Virus record (IMG/VR): IMGVR_UViG_3300036770_004723
Span: 186,001 to 250,000 of that record
DNA: 64,000 nucleotides
Strand: one strand, 5' to 3'
From: a virus
A program made the translations under genes and the position numbers. Shown here piece after piece: positions 1 through 7,554 of this stretch (positions are counted from its first letter, which is position 1; each line of letters opens with the position of its first letter). The notes below the pieces were generated by a model that had not been told where the DNA came from, did not search any database, and worked only from the letters and a program-made list of their open reading frames with translations.

Positions 1-500
1 CAGATGAATGTTTTGACTTGCTTTCAGACTTAAGACTGGCACGAAATGTCTTAGCTGTCGAAGGTGCTTTTAAAGATACTGTTGTGCAGGCGTGGATAAA
101 AAAATTTGAGATTGAGCCTCAACTAATAAATGTAACTCGTGTGGCAACAAAACAGAGTTTACTGCAAGCATCAAAAGAAAGAAATGTAAAAGCGAAAAAA
201 GCATTTAATGATTTGATGGATAAAGCAAAAGCAGTATCACAAGATCTAAAAAAGCAAAACTTAAAGAAGCTTAGTAAAGCAGTTATGACGTTCTCAGAAT
301 TGCTTGACTCTGAGCGTACATATTTGAGTAAGAGAGAGATTGAAAAATATGAAACACTAATAAAGTTGTTAAACATTGAAATCTCCTTAAACTCTGAAAA
401 CCTAGATGTTCAAGAGCGATCAGATTTACTCAAACAAAAGAGTTTAGTATTAGTGCGCTTTAGCAAACTTGACGGCATAAACCCATTTACTTTAATATAA
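1..500 (+). CDS. Hypothetical protein, 5'-truncated by the window edge
   Basis: The reading frame is open to the first base, with codons for D-E-C-F-D before the first possible TTG start at 18, so the gene very likely begins upstream of the window. The visible part (about 165 codons) is lysine-rich and mostly helical. Residues around KAKKAFNDLMDKAKAVSQD could form a coiled coil. I recognise no family. It opens a run of basic proteins ahead of the capsid genes, so an internal-head or other virion role is a contextual guess. The stop at 498-500 is followed 9 bases later by the next start. Confidence 0.7.
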   Translation, partial: DECFDLLSDLRLARNVLAVEGAFKDTVVQAWIKKFEIEPQLINVTRVATKQSLLQASKERNVKAKKAFNDLMDKAKAVSQDLKKQNLKKLSKAVMTFSELLDSERTYLSKREIEKYETLIKLLNIEISLNSENLDVQERSDLLKQKSLVLVRFSKLDGINPFTLI

Positions 501-509
501 GGCATGAAA

Positions 510-893
510 ATGAAAATTAAGGTTAGATTAATCTCTACTTCGGCATCTAATAGTAAAACTCCAGAAATTAAATCAAAAATATCTGAATTGGCTTCTTTGC
601 TTTTTGAGTCAAAAAATAAAATAATTAAAGAACTTAAAGTAACCAAGCCTTTAGTTAAATCTGTTGAATCACTAGGTTACGCTGTTCGATTGGCGCGTAA
701 GTCTCACGTAGCGCAGAATAAATTAGATGATCTTGCTTCTTTGCTTGGTGTTAATCCAGCACATTTAACATCTGCTGTAGATAAAACAGGTTATTGTCTT
801 CATTTCAGTTCAGGTGCTGCAACTAAAGCCATAGCTTCTTTAAAAAGAATGGCTAAGGCAGAATCTGTGGAGAGTTCTTCTAAAAAAGCCTAA
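510..893 (+). CDS. Small basic protein with late-block N-terminal tag
   Basis: I place the start at ATG 510 rather than 504 because the AAGG at 499-502 is 7 bases from 510 but only 1 base from 504. The product (127 aa) then begins MKIKVRLISTSASNSK, matching the M-K-hydrophobic-SxS signature of many other genes in this block. The body is helical with no family I recognise, and the C-terminus is Ser/Lys-rich (SVESSSKKA). A virion-associated role is inferred only from the tag and position. About 220 bases follow without a gene; I see no tRNA or clear terminator there. Confidence 0.7.
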   Translation: MKIKVRLISTSASNSKTPEIKSKISELASLLFESKNKIIKELKVTKPLVKSVESLGYAVRLARKSHVAQNKLDDLASLLGVNPAHLTSAVDKTGYCLHFSSGAATKAIASLKRMAKAESVESSSKKA

Positions 894-1114
894 TAGAGAG
901 TAACCTAAGAAAAGAATAAGATCTTTTAGATAAAGGACTTGAAATTGCGGCCAAATGAATTTGCTTTTGCTGATCGGGTAGAAACTTGTTGTTAAAAATT
1001 CTAAAACTCACGATGTAAAAAGCTTTAATTACTCCGGCAAAAACTATTACATATAACATCACAGAATCTGCGACTGCTCTCCCATTTAAACGACGTTAGT
1101 ATTAAGGAAGCACA

Positions 1115-1669
1115 ATGAAAATTTTCGTATCGCAATCAGCTGAAGTTACACAGCAAACTTTAAAACGTAAGATGAAAATCGGCGCTAAAGTACAATTACT
1201 TATGGTCGCTTCTCCTTCAGAAATAGGAACTTTAGGTCGAGGCAAAGCATCTGTAACAATAGCACATAATTATGTTGTTACAGATATTCAAACAACTAAA
1301 TCAGGTGACATTAAAAACTGTACACTTACAGTAAAAGGACCTAAGCCTTCACCGACATTAGGTTTAAAATCTGTTGAAGTACTAACCGCAACTACATTGG
1401 CTAAGTTGATGTCAACTAAACTTAATAAAGATTCAAAAGTTGGAACTAAATCTTTAAAGTTTGTCACGGTAAAATCTAAAGACACTGCTATGGGTAACGC
1501 TAAAGATTCCAAGTTAGCTCAACTTAAAGATAAAGTTAAAGAACTTGAATCTGCATATAAAAAGGCGATATCAGATTACCATAAAGCAGAAACTGCTGTT
1601 GATAAGGCAGATAATGCACTTGATAAAGCGAAACGTGCTTTAGATCTTTATATGAGTAAAACGCTGTAG
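1115..1669 (+). CDS. Tagged putative internal head protein, paralogue of the next gene
   Basis: The 184-aa product begins MKIFVSQSAE and has a good RBS (AAGGAAG). It is a paralogue of the gene at 2033. Both have the tag ending S-A-E, then a beta-rich region, then a matching stretch (LTATTLAKLMSTKL here, LSAAKLVKLLDTRI there), then a charged coiled coil (about residues 130-178). The SAE at residues 8-10 would fit an SxE-type maturation cleavage as known for phiKZ head proteins; that is inference. The function is unknown. Confidence 0.75.
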   Translation: MKIFVSQSAEVTQQTLKRKMKIGAKVQLLMVASPSEIGTLGRGKASVTIAHNYVVTDIQTTKSGDIKNCTLTVKGPKPSPTLGLKSVEVLTATTLAKLMSTKLNKDSKVGTKSLKFVTVKSKDTAMGNAKDSKLAQLKDKVKELESAYKKAISDYHKAETAVDKADNALDKAKRALDLYMSKTL

Positions 1670-2032
1670 GTGGTTTACTTCCCACTAAAGTTAAATTAAC
1701 TGACTCTATAAAGATCTCTGATCTTGATAAGGAATTCGAGTTTGTTGAGTTTAAAGCTTAATTGAAAACATGTGATTGCTGCAATTTAGATTCAGCAATT
1801 TTCTACATGTGACCATTTTATTTAAAAGAATTATCCACAAGGTAGGAGGTGATCCATATCTCGTGGTAACTACGCCACGTAAAAGATTGTAGTAGAGCAA
1901 TGGCTCGACTGCATAGCGCAGACAACTTCTTTCTATTAGAGGATTTGCCGTGAAAAACAATGTCAGTGGCGATGTAAGTAATTAAACGAGTGTGTGCGGT
2001 GTAAAAGCCGCACCTTTATAAAAGGGAAAACC
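1670..2032 (+). other. Intergenic 363 bases with RNA-like hairpins
   Basis: There is no gene of ordinary size here. Bases 1670-1760 carry a 30-codon open stretch out of frame with the preceding gene. A long hairpin follows near 1770-1808, with ACATGT on both sides of an ATTGCTG/CAGCAAT stem. A 13-base sequence at 1844-1856 is complementary to the 16S rRNA 3' end. A second stem (CGTGG/CCACG) lies near 1862-1880, and a GTGCGG/CCGCAC stem lies just before the next RBS. This could be a structured leader or a small non-coding RNA; I cannot match it to a known family. Confidence 0.4.
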
Positions 2033-2866
2033 ATGAAAGTCTTTATATCACATTCGGCAGAATTTTCTACTGCTATTAAAAAGAAATTGGTTGTAGGTAA
2101 TACTTTTATTCTTAATACCTTAATCCTAGAAAAACCTGAACCTAAGCGACCTTCAGTTGGATTTATTACTTCTGAAATTCGTGCAGAGTACGCTAAGAAA
2201 CCTGCGGTTGTTAAAATTGAAAAAACTGAATATTTTATTGCTGAAGTTGAAGAAACTAGAACAGGCACACTCAAAAGTATTACCGCTAACAGAGTCAGAG
2301 GTACAAAATCTTTTACTTCAATGCGTTCAGGTTATAATCCGCCTGCTGTTTTAAAGTTAAGTGCTGCCAAATTGGTTAAACTTCTTGATACCAGAATCAC
2401 AAAAACTGATTCAAAAGGTACGCAAAGCATTACACTTAAATCAGTGACAGGATCGAAATCTGAAAAACTTGCACCTTCTTCGGTTGACTCTAAAATAGCA
2501 AAACTTCGATCTCAAATTCAAGATCTGACAAATCAATTAAATGCCCTTGATAAAATTAAGAGTGCTGAACGGGCTAAGATCGAAGCAGAATCTAATAAAC
2601 GTGCTTTAGATAAATTGAAGGCCGACGGTTACACTTACATTCAAGAAATTGCAGGTAAACGTGTTAAGAAACGTACTTTAGTGGAAGCAAGAAACGTTAA
2701 TCCAGGTATAGGTAAATCTGCGGCTATTTATGCAGTTAAAGACGGTAAAGAGCAAAAAATACTAGTGTGGTCAGCAAAAGATCCGATAACAAAACGTATC
2801 TTTAAGGGCTATATGTGGTGGTTTACCACTAACACTGCTGAGAAAAAATTTAGCGCTGCTGTATAA
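2033..2866 (+). CDS. Tagged putative internal head protein
   Basis: The start is set at ATG 2033, with AAAGGG 6 bases upstream, not at the in-frame GTG 1994. The product (277 aa) then begins MKVFISHSAE like its paralogue at 1115. Order: tag (1-10), beta-rich part, conserved LSAAKLVKLLDTRI block, coiled coil, and an extra basic C-terminal domain of about 75 residues (IAGKRVKKRTLVEARN... ending MWWFTTNTAEKKFSAAV) that the paralogue lacks. No enzymatic motif is visible. A packaged, possibly DNA-binding virion protein is a plausible but untested role. Confidence 0.75.
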   Translation: MKVFISHSAEFSTAIKKKLVVGNTFILNTLILEKPEPKRPSVGFITSEIRAEYAKKPAVVKIEKTEYFIAEVEETRTGTLKSITANRVRGTKSFTSMRSGYNPPAVLKLSAAKLVKLLDTRITKTDSKGTQSITLKSVTGSKSEKLAPSSVDSKIAKLRSQIQDLTNQLNALDKIKSAERAKIEAESNKRALDKLKADGYTYIQEIAGKRVKKRTLVEARNVNPGIGKSAAIYAVKDGKEQKILVWSAKDPITKRIFKGYMWWFTTNTAEKKFSAAV

Positions 2867-2932
2867 TTAATTTCCAGATTTGGGTGCTGTATAAAAGCTG
2901 TACCCATTTATTTTCTTTATATAAGGGCACTT

Positions 2933-3277
2933 ATGAAGAAGCTTACCATTACATTAGTTTCTACATCAAAATCCGTTAATAGTATCCAACGTAATGGTAA
3001 GCATATTGAATATAATGGATTATTGTTTCCTGATTTTGATAAGCCTATTGAAATAAATGACAAACGATACAAACGTGCAGTGCTTGCACGTAAAGGCAAT
3101 GAATTCAAATTAATTCGTTATGGCCATGTTGATTACGAAGATTTTACTACACATAAAGATCCTGAACGTAGAGATCGTTTCAGGAAGAGGTTCCGTGGTA
3201 TATTAAAATCAGACGGTAAGCCAGCATACAAAGATAAGTGGCAAGCTGCTTATTGGGCGTATAACGATCTTTGGTAA
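2933..3277 (+). CDS. Small tagged protein with phage RRxxFRxR/YWxxxxLW-type domain
   Basis: The 114-aa product starts MKKLTITLVSTSKS (tag) after a strong RBS (AAGGG). The C-terminal half has a pattern I associate with small domains in giant phages and viruses: IRYGHVDY, then PERRDRFRKRFRG, then a YW...DLW end. The biochemical role of those domains is unknown to me. The tag suggests delivery to the virion. A weak GGGT...ACCC hairpin lies just upstream (about 2882-2907). Confidence 0.7.
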   Translation: MKKLTITLVSTSKSVNSIQRNGKHIEYNGLLFPDFDKPIEINDKRYKRAVLARKGNEFKLIRYGHVDYEDFTTHKDPERRDRFRKRFRGILKSDGKPAYKDKWQAAYWAYNDLW

Positions 3278-3294
3278 ATGTTTAAGGAAAATCT

Positions 3295-3915
3295 ATGAAA
3301 ATCACACTGGTCTCAACAAGCAAATCTAGTTTAGTAAGTGAATCAGCTAAAAAACCTAGTCTTACAAGTTGGTTTGATAAACTTTCAAAAGAAGCTCAAG
3401 AAGAATATTTGGAAGAGCATCCAAATAGTATTTATGCTAAGCATTCACTGCGTAAGGCAAATCACAAAGCGCGTAAATCCCGTACAGGATCTATGGCGGA
3501 AAATTTAGATCCAAGATTTGCAGAAGCCTCTAAGGGTTTAGATCCTAACTTGCTAAAAGAAGTTTCGAAATTAGATGAAGATCTACAACAAGCTTTCACA
3601 GAACATTTTTCTGGCTATATAGATGAACTTATGCTGGATTTTGATAGTGAACAGACTGATGACGCTTTAAAGGGACGTAAAGCTCGCGCTATAAAAGCTA
3701 AAAAAGAAGCAGACTCTAGCACAGATCCTAGATCTAAAAAGAAAGCTACGCAAGAGTTTAAGAGAGCCTTTGCTGATTATAAAGAATTAAAACTAGCACA
3801 ACAAAAAGCACAGGATATTATGAAAACTCCTGGTAAGCTTGAAAAATTTAAAAATGAATTAGGTAGAAAACTTTTAAGTAAAATGAGCAAAGTACAAGCG
3901 AATACTAGCGTGTAA
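3295..3915 (+). CDS. Tagged protein with SES site and YLxEHPxSxYAK motif
   Basis: The 206-aa product begins MKITLVSTSKSSLVSES; SES at residues 15-17 is a candidate maturation site. Next comes WFDKLSKEAQEEYLEEHP, then NSIYAK. The same motif is shared with the gene at 5332 and, as I recall, with other phage proteins as a short helical module near N-termini. The remainder is helical and highly charged. A head-packaged protein is my inference from the tag; no catalytic residues are visible. Confidence 0.75.
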   Translation: MKITLVSTSKSSLVSESAKKPSLTSWFDKLSKEAQEEYLEEHPNSIYAKHSLRKANHKARKSRTGSMAENLDPRFAEASKGLDPNLLKEVSKLDEDLQQAFTEHFSGYIDELMLDFDSEQTDDALKGRKARAIKAKKEADSSTDPRSKKKATQEFKRAFADYKELKLAQQKAQDIMKTPGKLEKFKNELGRKLLSKMSKVQANTSV

Positions 3916-3954
3916 TGCTTGTGAAAAATAAAAATTTATTAGGAAACATCAAAA

Positions 3955-5313
3955 ATGATTATTAGTATATCATCAAGAACTTCAGGTAAAGAAGTAAAAC
4001 CAGTTAAGATTCCAAAGAGTATTGCTTTCGCTGCTGAAAAAACAAAGTCTCGTATTGTTAAAGCAGTACCAGGCCGTTATATTCTTAAAAATCGCAAAGG
4101 TATGTTTGTTGTAGTAAGATTCAAAGACGAAACACGTTATACCGCAAGTGTTGGTACAAAACTTTTTTCTGCATCAAGCACTGAATCTGATGTAGAAGAT
4201 TATTTTGTTGTTGAATCTGAATCTAATCAGCCTGGTGCTCGTAATTCAGCGGCAGGAAATAAGTTGGGTAAGAAAAATCATGCTAAAGGCATGTTGGCAG
4301 CTGGTTGGTGGTTATTTGTAAAACGTGCAGATGGTAAAATGCAAAAGGCATATATAGGTGGTCGTATTAGTGGCCGTCGCCTATTAGGTTTATTAGATCC
4401 TTCAACAGTTAAAACTGAAGAACCGAAGAAACCTATCAAACCAAAAGCAAAAGCAGGTAAATTTAAAGTTGTTAAATTGAACGGTAGAAATTTATACGAC
4501 CTGAAGATAAAAGGTAAGAGTGCTGCTACTCTCAGTGCAACTCAAAAAGTTTCAAACATCAAATCTATGAAAAAATTAGGTCTTGATGATAAAGAGATTC
4601 AAGAAATTTTATCTCAACTTAAAACGGAACCACCTAAAACAGTGAAAGATTCATTAAAAGAACGTAAAGAAGAATCGAAGAGGAATGCAGACTCGCCACT
4701 GAAACAGAGAGTTAGACAACTTAATAAAGAACAGATGGCGCGTGACAAAGCTAATGAGAATTTCAGCAACAAAAAAGCACCAGAATTAAAGAACTACGGT
4801 ACGGATATGCGTACATTAGTAGATGCCATAGTAGTAGCAAGCGCTTCAAAAGATCCAAAAACACTCACTAAATATGTGAAAGAAATTGCTGCGAAAGCGC
4901 ATGAAGCTTGGGCTGCCCAATTTAGAAAAGATAATCCTGATCAAAAATCCCGCGTTAAAGCTACGAAAGATGCTGATTGGATTAAAGCAAATGGATCAGA
5001 TAAAGTTGACATTTTAAATACTAAATTTGATGACTTACCTTCTGACTGGCAAGCTGAAAATTTAAAAGGGGGTACAGCGTCACTTGCTGCTTTCATGAAA
5101 GCAGGTAAAGTGATCTCAAAAGATCCAAAAGCAGATATTTCAATACCTTTGGAAAAAGCTTCTGATGAAGTACATAAGAAGTGGCTGGAACGTAATGGAG
5201 CATGGGCGCAAGAAGATCAAAAAGTTTCATACGCTAAACTAAGTGAAACTGAGAAACAAAAAGATCGAGACTTCATTGCCAATACTATTAAAGTATTGTC
5301 GAAATACCGTTAA
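3955..5313 (+). CDS. Putative head-packaged protein with RyR-like C-terminal domains
   Basis: The 452-aa product begins MIISISSRTS. Residues 15-150 form a conserved domain shared with the gene at 5820: IPKSI, FAAEKTKSRI, PGRYIL, then ESNQPG, GNKLGKK, GWW, and KAYIGGRISGRRLL. An SES at 88-90 sits inside it. The middle (150-280) is lysine-rich linker. Residues 402-449 (VHKKWLERNGAW, then LSETEKQKDRDF, then IKVL) resemble the RyR domain (PF02026). Residues 313-380 (AHEAWAAQF, then LPSDWQAEN) look like a more divergent copy. RyR assignment is by motif only. What the domain would bind in a bacterium is not known to me. Confidence 0.7.
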   Translation: MIISISSRTSGKEVKPVKIPKSIAFAAEKTKSRIVKAVPGRYILKNRKGMFVVVRFKDETRYTASVGTKLFSASSTESDVEDYFVVESESNQPGARNSAAGNKLGKKNHAKGMLAAGWWLFVKRADGKMQKAYIGGRISGRRLLGLLDPSTVKTEEPKKPIKPKAKAGKFKVVKLNGRNLYDLKIKGKSAATLSATQKVSNIKSMKKLGLDDKEIQEILSQLKTEPPKTVKDSLKERKEESKRNADSPLKQRVRQLNKEQMARDKANENFSNKKAPELKNYGTDMRTLVDAIVVASASKDPKTLTKYVKEIAAKAHEAWAAQFRKDNPDQKSRVKATKDADWIKANGSDKVDILNTKFDDLPSDWQAENLKGGTASLAAFMKAGKVISKDPKADISIPLEKASDEVHKKWLERNGAWAQEDQKVSYAKLSETEKQKDRDFIANTIKVLSKYR

Positions 5314-5331
5314 ATTTTATAGGATACTTTC

Positions 5332-5715
5332 ATGAAAATCAAACTGTTCATAAGTGAATCTAATTGGTTTTCGGATCTAACTGAGAAAGCAAAAAAGCTT
5401 TATATAAAGGAACACCCTGAGAGTAAATATGCAAAACAATTAAGTGAACCTTCAGCTGCTAAACAAAGTGTACGTAAGATGGAAGTATACTTTATTAAAG
5501 ATGTAGACAGATTTGTTCAAATTGTGCGTATTGATCCTAAACTACTTTTTAAACACTTCTTTATGAAGCCATCGCCTCCTTATGATATGGAGTTGCATGA
5601 AGTAGTTAATGGTGTCACAAAAGGTAAAACTTTAGATCTTCCTAGATCCGCTTTAGATGCTGCACACAAAGAAAATTTAATAGGCACACGAGTTATGCTT
5701 GTTGAATTTAAATAA
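5332..5715 (+). CDS. Small tagged protein with ISES site and YLxEHPxSxYAK-type motif
   Basis: The 127-aa product starts MKIKLFISESNWFSDL, so the tag and the SES site (8-10) are nearly fused. The motif LYIKEHPESKYAKQ follows at about residues 23-36 and matches the gene at 3295. The C-terminal part (residues 45-127) is a compact beta-rich region of unknown function ending VMLVEFK. If cleavage occurs after ISE, only nine residues would be removed, much as in T4 internal proteins. An intrinsic terminator follows directly. Confidence 0.75.
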   Translation: MKIKLFISESNWFSDLTEKAKKLYIKEHPESKYAKQLSEPSAAKQSVRKMEVYFIKDVDRFVQIVRIDPKLLFKHFFMKPSPPYDMELHEVVNGVTKGKTLDLPRSALDAAHKENLIGTRVMLVEFK

Positions 5716-5745
5716 AGAAAAGCCGCTTAATTGCGGCTTTTTTGC
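5716..5745 (+). terminator. Intrinsic terminator
   Basis: An AAAGCCGC/GCGGCTTT stem with a short TTAATT loop is followed by a run of T. It closes the group of head-protein genes. The same stem core recurs in the convergent terminator near 41.47 kb. Confidence 0.85.
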
Positions 5746-5790
5746 TATCTACATGCTGAAAAGTATAATTTAAGTATGTAAGTTTATCTT
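5738..5790 (+). promoter_or_regulatory. Putative promoter after terminator
   Basis: TATAAT at 5764-5769 is part of the string TATAATTTAAGTATGTAAGT. A nearly matching string (TATAATTTATATAGGTAAGT) lies before the gene at 27348, also just after a terminator. Both have TTTTGC exactly 18 bases upstream of TATAAT. This could be a sigma70-like or phage-specific late promoter. Confidence 0.45.
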
Positions 5791-5819
5791 ACTATTTAAG
5801 CGCTTAAAAGGAACCTGTC

Positions 5820-7451
5820 ATGACTAAACCTGCTAATTCTGTTAAGCCTGTACGTGAAGGGCAGAAACAGAAAGATAAGAAGCCTGTGGTCATTCCAAAA
5901 AGTATTAAGTTTGCAGCTGAAAAAACTAAGAGTCGCATTTCATTTGCGATTCCTGGTCGCTACATTCTTCAAAACCGTAAAGGAATGTTCGCAATTGTTC
6001 GAATCAGTGAAGACACTAAAATGTCTCCGTCAATCGTCACCAAAGTATTCAAAGCAACTGCCAGTGACATTGATCTGACTGAAGATCAGATCTTTGCACT
6101 TGAGCCTGTTGAGTTAGATTCCTTATCAGAATCTAATCAACCTGGACCTAAAAATTCAAGTGTTGGCAATAAACTAGGTAAGAAAACACGGGCACCTAAT
6201 GTACTAGCTAAAGGCTGGTGGATGTTCCGTAAAGGCAAAGATGGTAAAACAGCTAAAGCCTATATCGGTGGTCGTATTAGTGGTCGTCGTTTACTTGCTT
6301 TGTTAGATCCAGCTCAAGCACCAAAACCTAAAACAGAAGTTGTTGATCAAATTGGTAAGAAACCAGTTGTCGATACAAAAAAGATTGCTGAACTCACTAA
6401 AATCTACAAAAAACTTGGTGAGGGTATTAAACAAGCTAAAGAACGTTTAACTACTTTAAAGCGCGCTACTTCTAAAATCAGTTTAAAAGCAAAGATTAAA
6501 GAAGCGATGGAAAAACGTAAAGAAATCGCGGATCAAATCAAAGCATTAAAGTCTGGTGTTAAAGTAGAAGCGAAACCTGCGGAAACAAAACCTAAAGTTG
6601 ACGCAAAACCTAAGGCTACACAGGTTAAAACAAAAGCAGATATATCTGCACTGTCCCCTAGCCAACAAGTTTCATTTAAAAAGTTAAAAACACAAGGCAC
6701 AGAACTAGTTAAAAAGATTAAAGAATTTCAGACAAAGATGGAATCTCTTAAATCAAAACCAGCTAAAGCAAAAGTTCAATCAGCTATTGATGAATTGATG
6801 AAGTTAAAGAACGCTATTGCTAAAAAACTTCAAATGTATTTAAAGAAAGCACGAGATAAAAATACTGAACCTAAAGAAGCAGCCGTTGTTAAAAAGCCAG
6901 AGCCTGCTAAAGCTGAACCTAAAGCTGTTAAGGTTAAACCAAAGGCACCTGCAAAAAAACCTGAACCTATGAGTCAGGAAAAGAAAGAAGCCAAGGCCGA
7001 AGTAAAAGATCGAGAGAGCAAAATTGATGTTCTCGTTGAGAAACATGATAGTCTTAAAGAAAAAATCGAAAAGATTAAAGACCCAAGACAGAAGGCGAAA
7101 CTTCAATCTGCAATTGATGCCATCAACAAACGGATTGAAATCAACGCCGCTAAAAAGTCTGGAGCCAATAGTCGTTTAAAATCTACAAGTGCTGAAGATA
7201 TTTATTTCCAAACTTATAGTGGTGCCGTTCAACATGCTGTGGATACCGCTACAAAAAAGGGTTACGGCTACGATCAAGATGATTATGACCGTATCGTAGC
7301 CAACAATAGTAAAAAACCTTCAGCAGGTAAAACAACTAAATTTATATTGCCTTTAATAAAAGAAGGTAAAAGGTCAGGGCTAACAGTGGCAGTTTACTGC
7401 ACTGACGCAAATACCCCAAAACCTTATGAACTCACTTACTATATACATTAA
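5820..7451 (+). CDS. Large lysine-rich virion protein, paralogue of the gene at 3955
   Basis: The 543-aa product has an N-terminal domain (24-150) shared with the gene at 3955: VIPKSIKFAAEKTKSRI, PGRYILQNRKGMF, SESNQPG with SES at 103-105, and AYIGGRISGRRLL. The centre (about 175-460) is a long Lys/Ala/Glu/Pro-rich series of coiled coils and linkers. The last 85 residues (SAEDIYFQTYSGAVQHA, GYDQDDYDRIV, KPSAGKT, YELTYYIH) form a compact domain of a type I recall from virion proteins of large phages. It has its own RBS and a promoter-like sequence upstream. It probably acts inside the capsid; a DNA-condensing role would suit the basic linker. Confidence 0.75.
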   Translation: MTKPANSVKPVREGQKQKDKKPVVIPKSIKFAAEKTKSRISFAIPGRYILQNRKGMFAIVRISEDTKMSPSIVTKVFKATASDIDLTEDQIFALEPVELDSLSESNQPGPKNSSVGNKLGKKTRAPNVLAKGWWMFRKGKDGKTAKAYIGGRISGRRLLALLDPAQAPKPKTEVVDQIGKKPVVDTKKIAELTKIYKKLGEGIKQAKERLTTLKRATSKISLKAKIKEAMEKRKEIADQIKALKSGVKVEAKPAETKPKVDAKPKATQVKTKADISALSPSQQVSFKKLKTQGTELVKKIKEFQTKMESLKSKPAKAKVQSAIDELMKLKNAIAKKLQMYLKKARDKNTEPKEAAVVKKPEPAKAEPKAVKVKPKAPAKKPEPMSQEKKEAKAEVKDRESKIDVLVEKHDSLKEKIEKIKDPRQKAKLQSAIDAINKRIEINAAKKSGANSRLKSTSAEDIYFQTYSGAVQHAVDTATKKGYGYDQDDYDRIVANNSKKPSAGKTTKFILPLIKEGKRSGLTVAVYCTDANTPKPYELTYYIH

Positions 7452-7554
7452 ATATTTGGTGAATTTATACTTTATTTAGTTGTATACCTTAATTTAATAA
7501 TATACGGATAATCGGTCTGTATAACATTAACCCTTAGTTCAGGAGTGTTCAAAG
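7452..7554 (+). promoter_or_regulatory. AT-rich leader of the capsid gene cluster
   Basis: This 103-base gap precedes the scaffold and capsid genes and has several TATA-like strings (TATACTTTA, GTATACC, TAATATAC). No hairpin terminator is evident. A promoter here is likely because the downstream products are needed in bulk, but the exact elements cannot be chosen by eye. It ends in a strong RBS (CAGGAGTG). Confidence 0.3.

Noticed and set aside
894-1114. tRNA or terminator in the 221-base gap
   Set aside because: No cloverleaf pairing, no CCA-like end and no stable T-tailed hairpin could be found by eye.
1751-1960. 69-codon ORF on the - strand in the gap near 1.8 kb
   Set aside because: It is antisense to the structured gap in a block with only + genes and contains the complement of the hairpins; its composition looks incidental.
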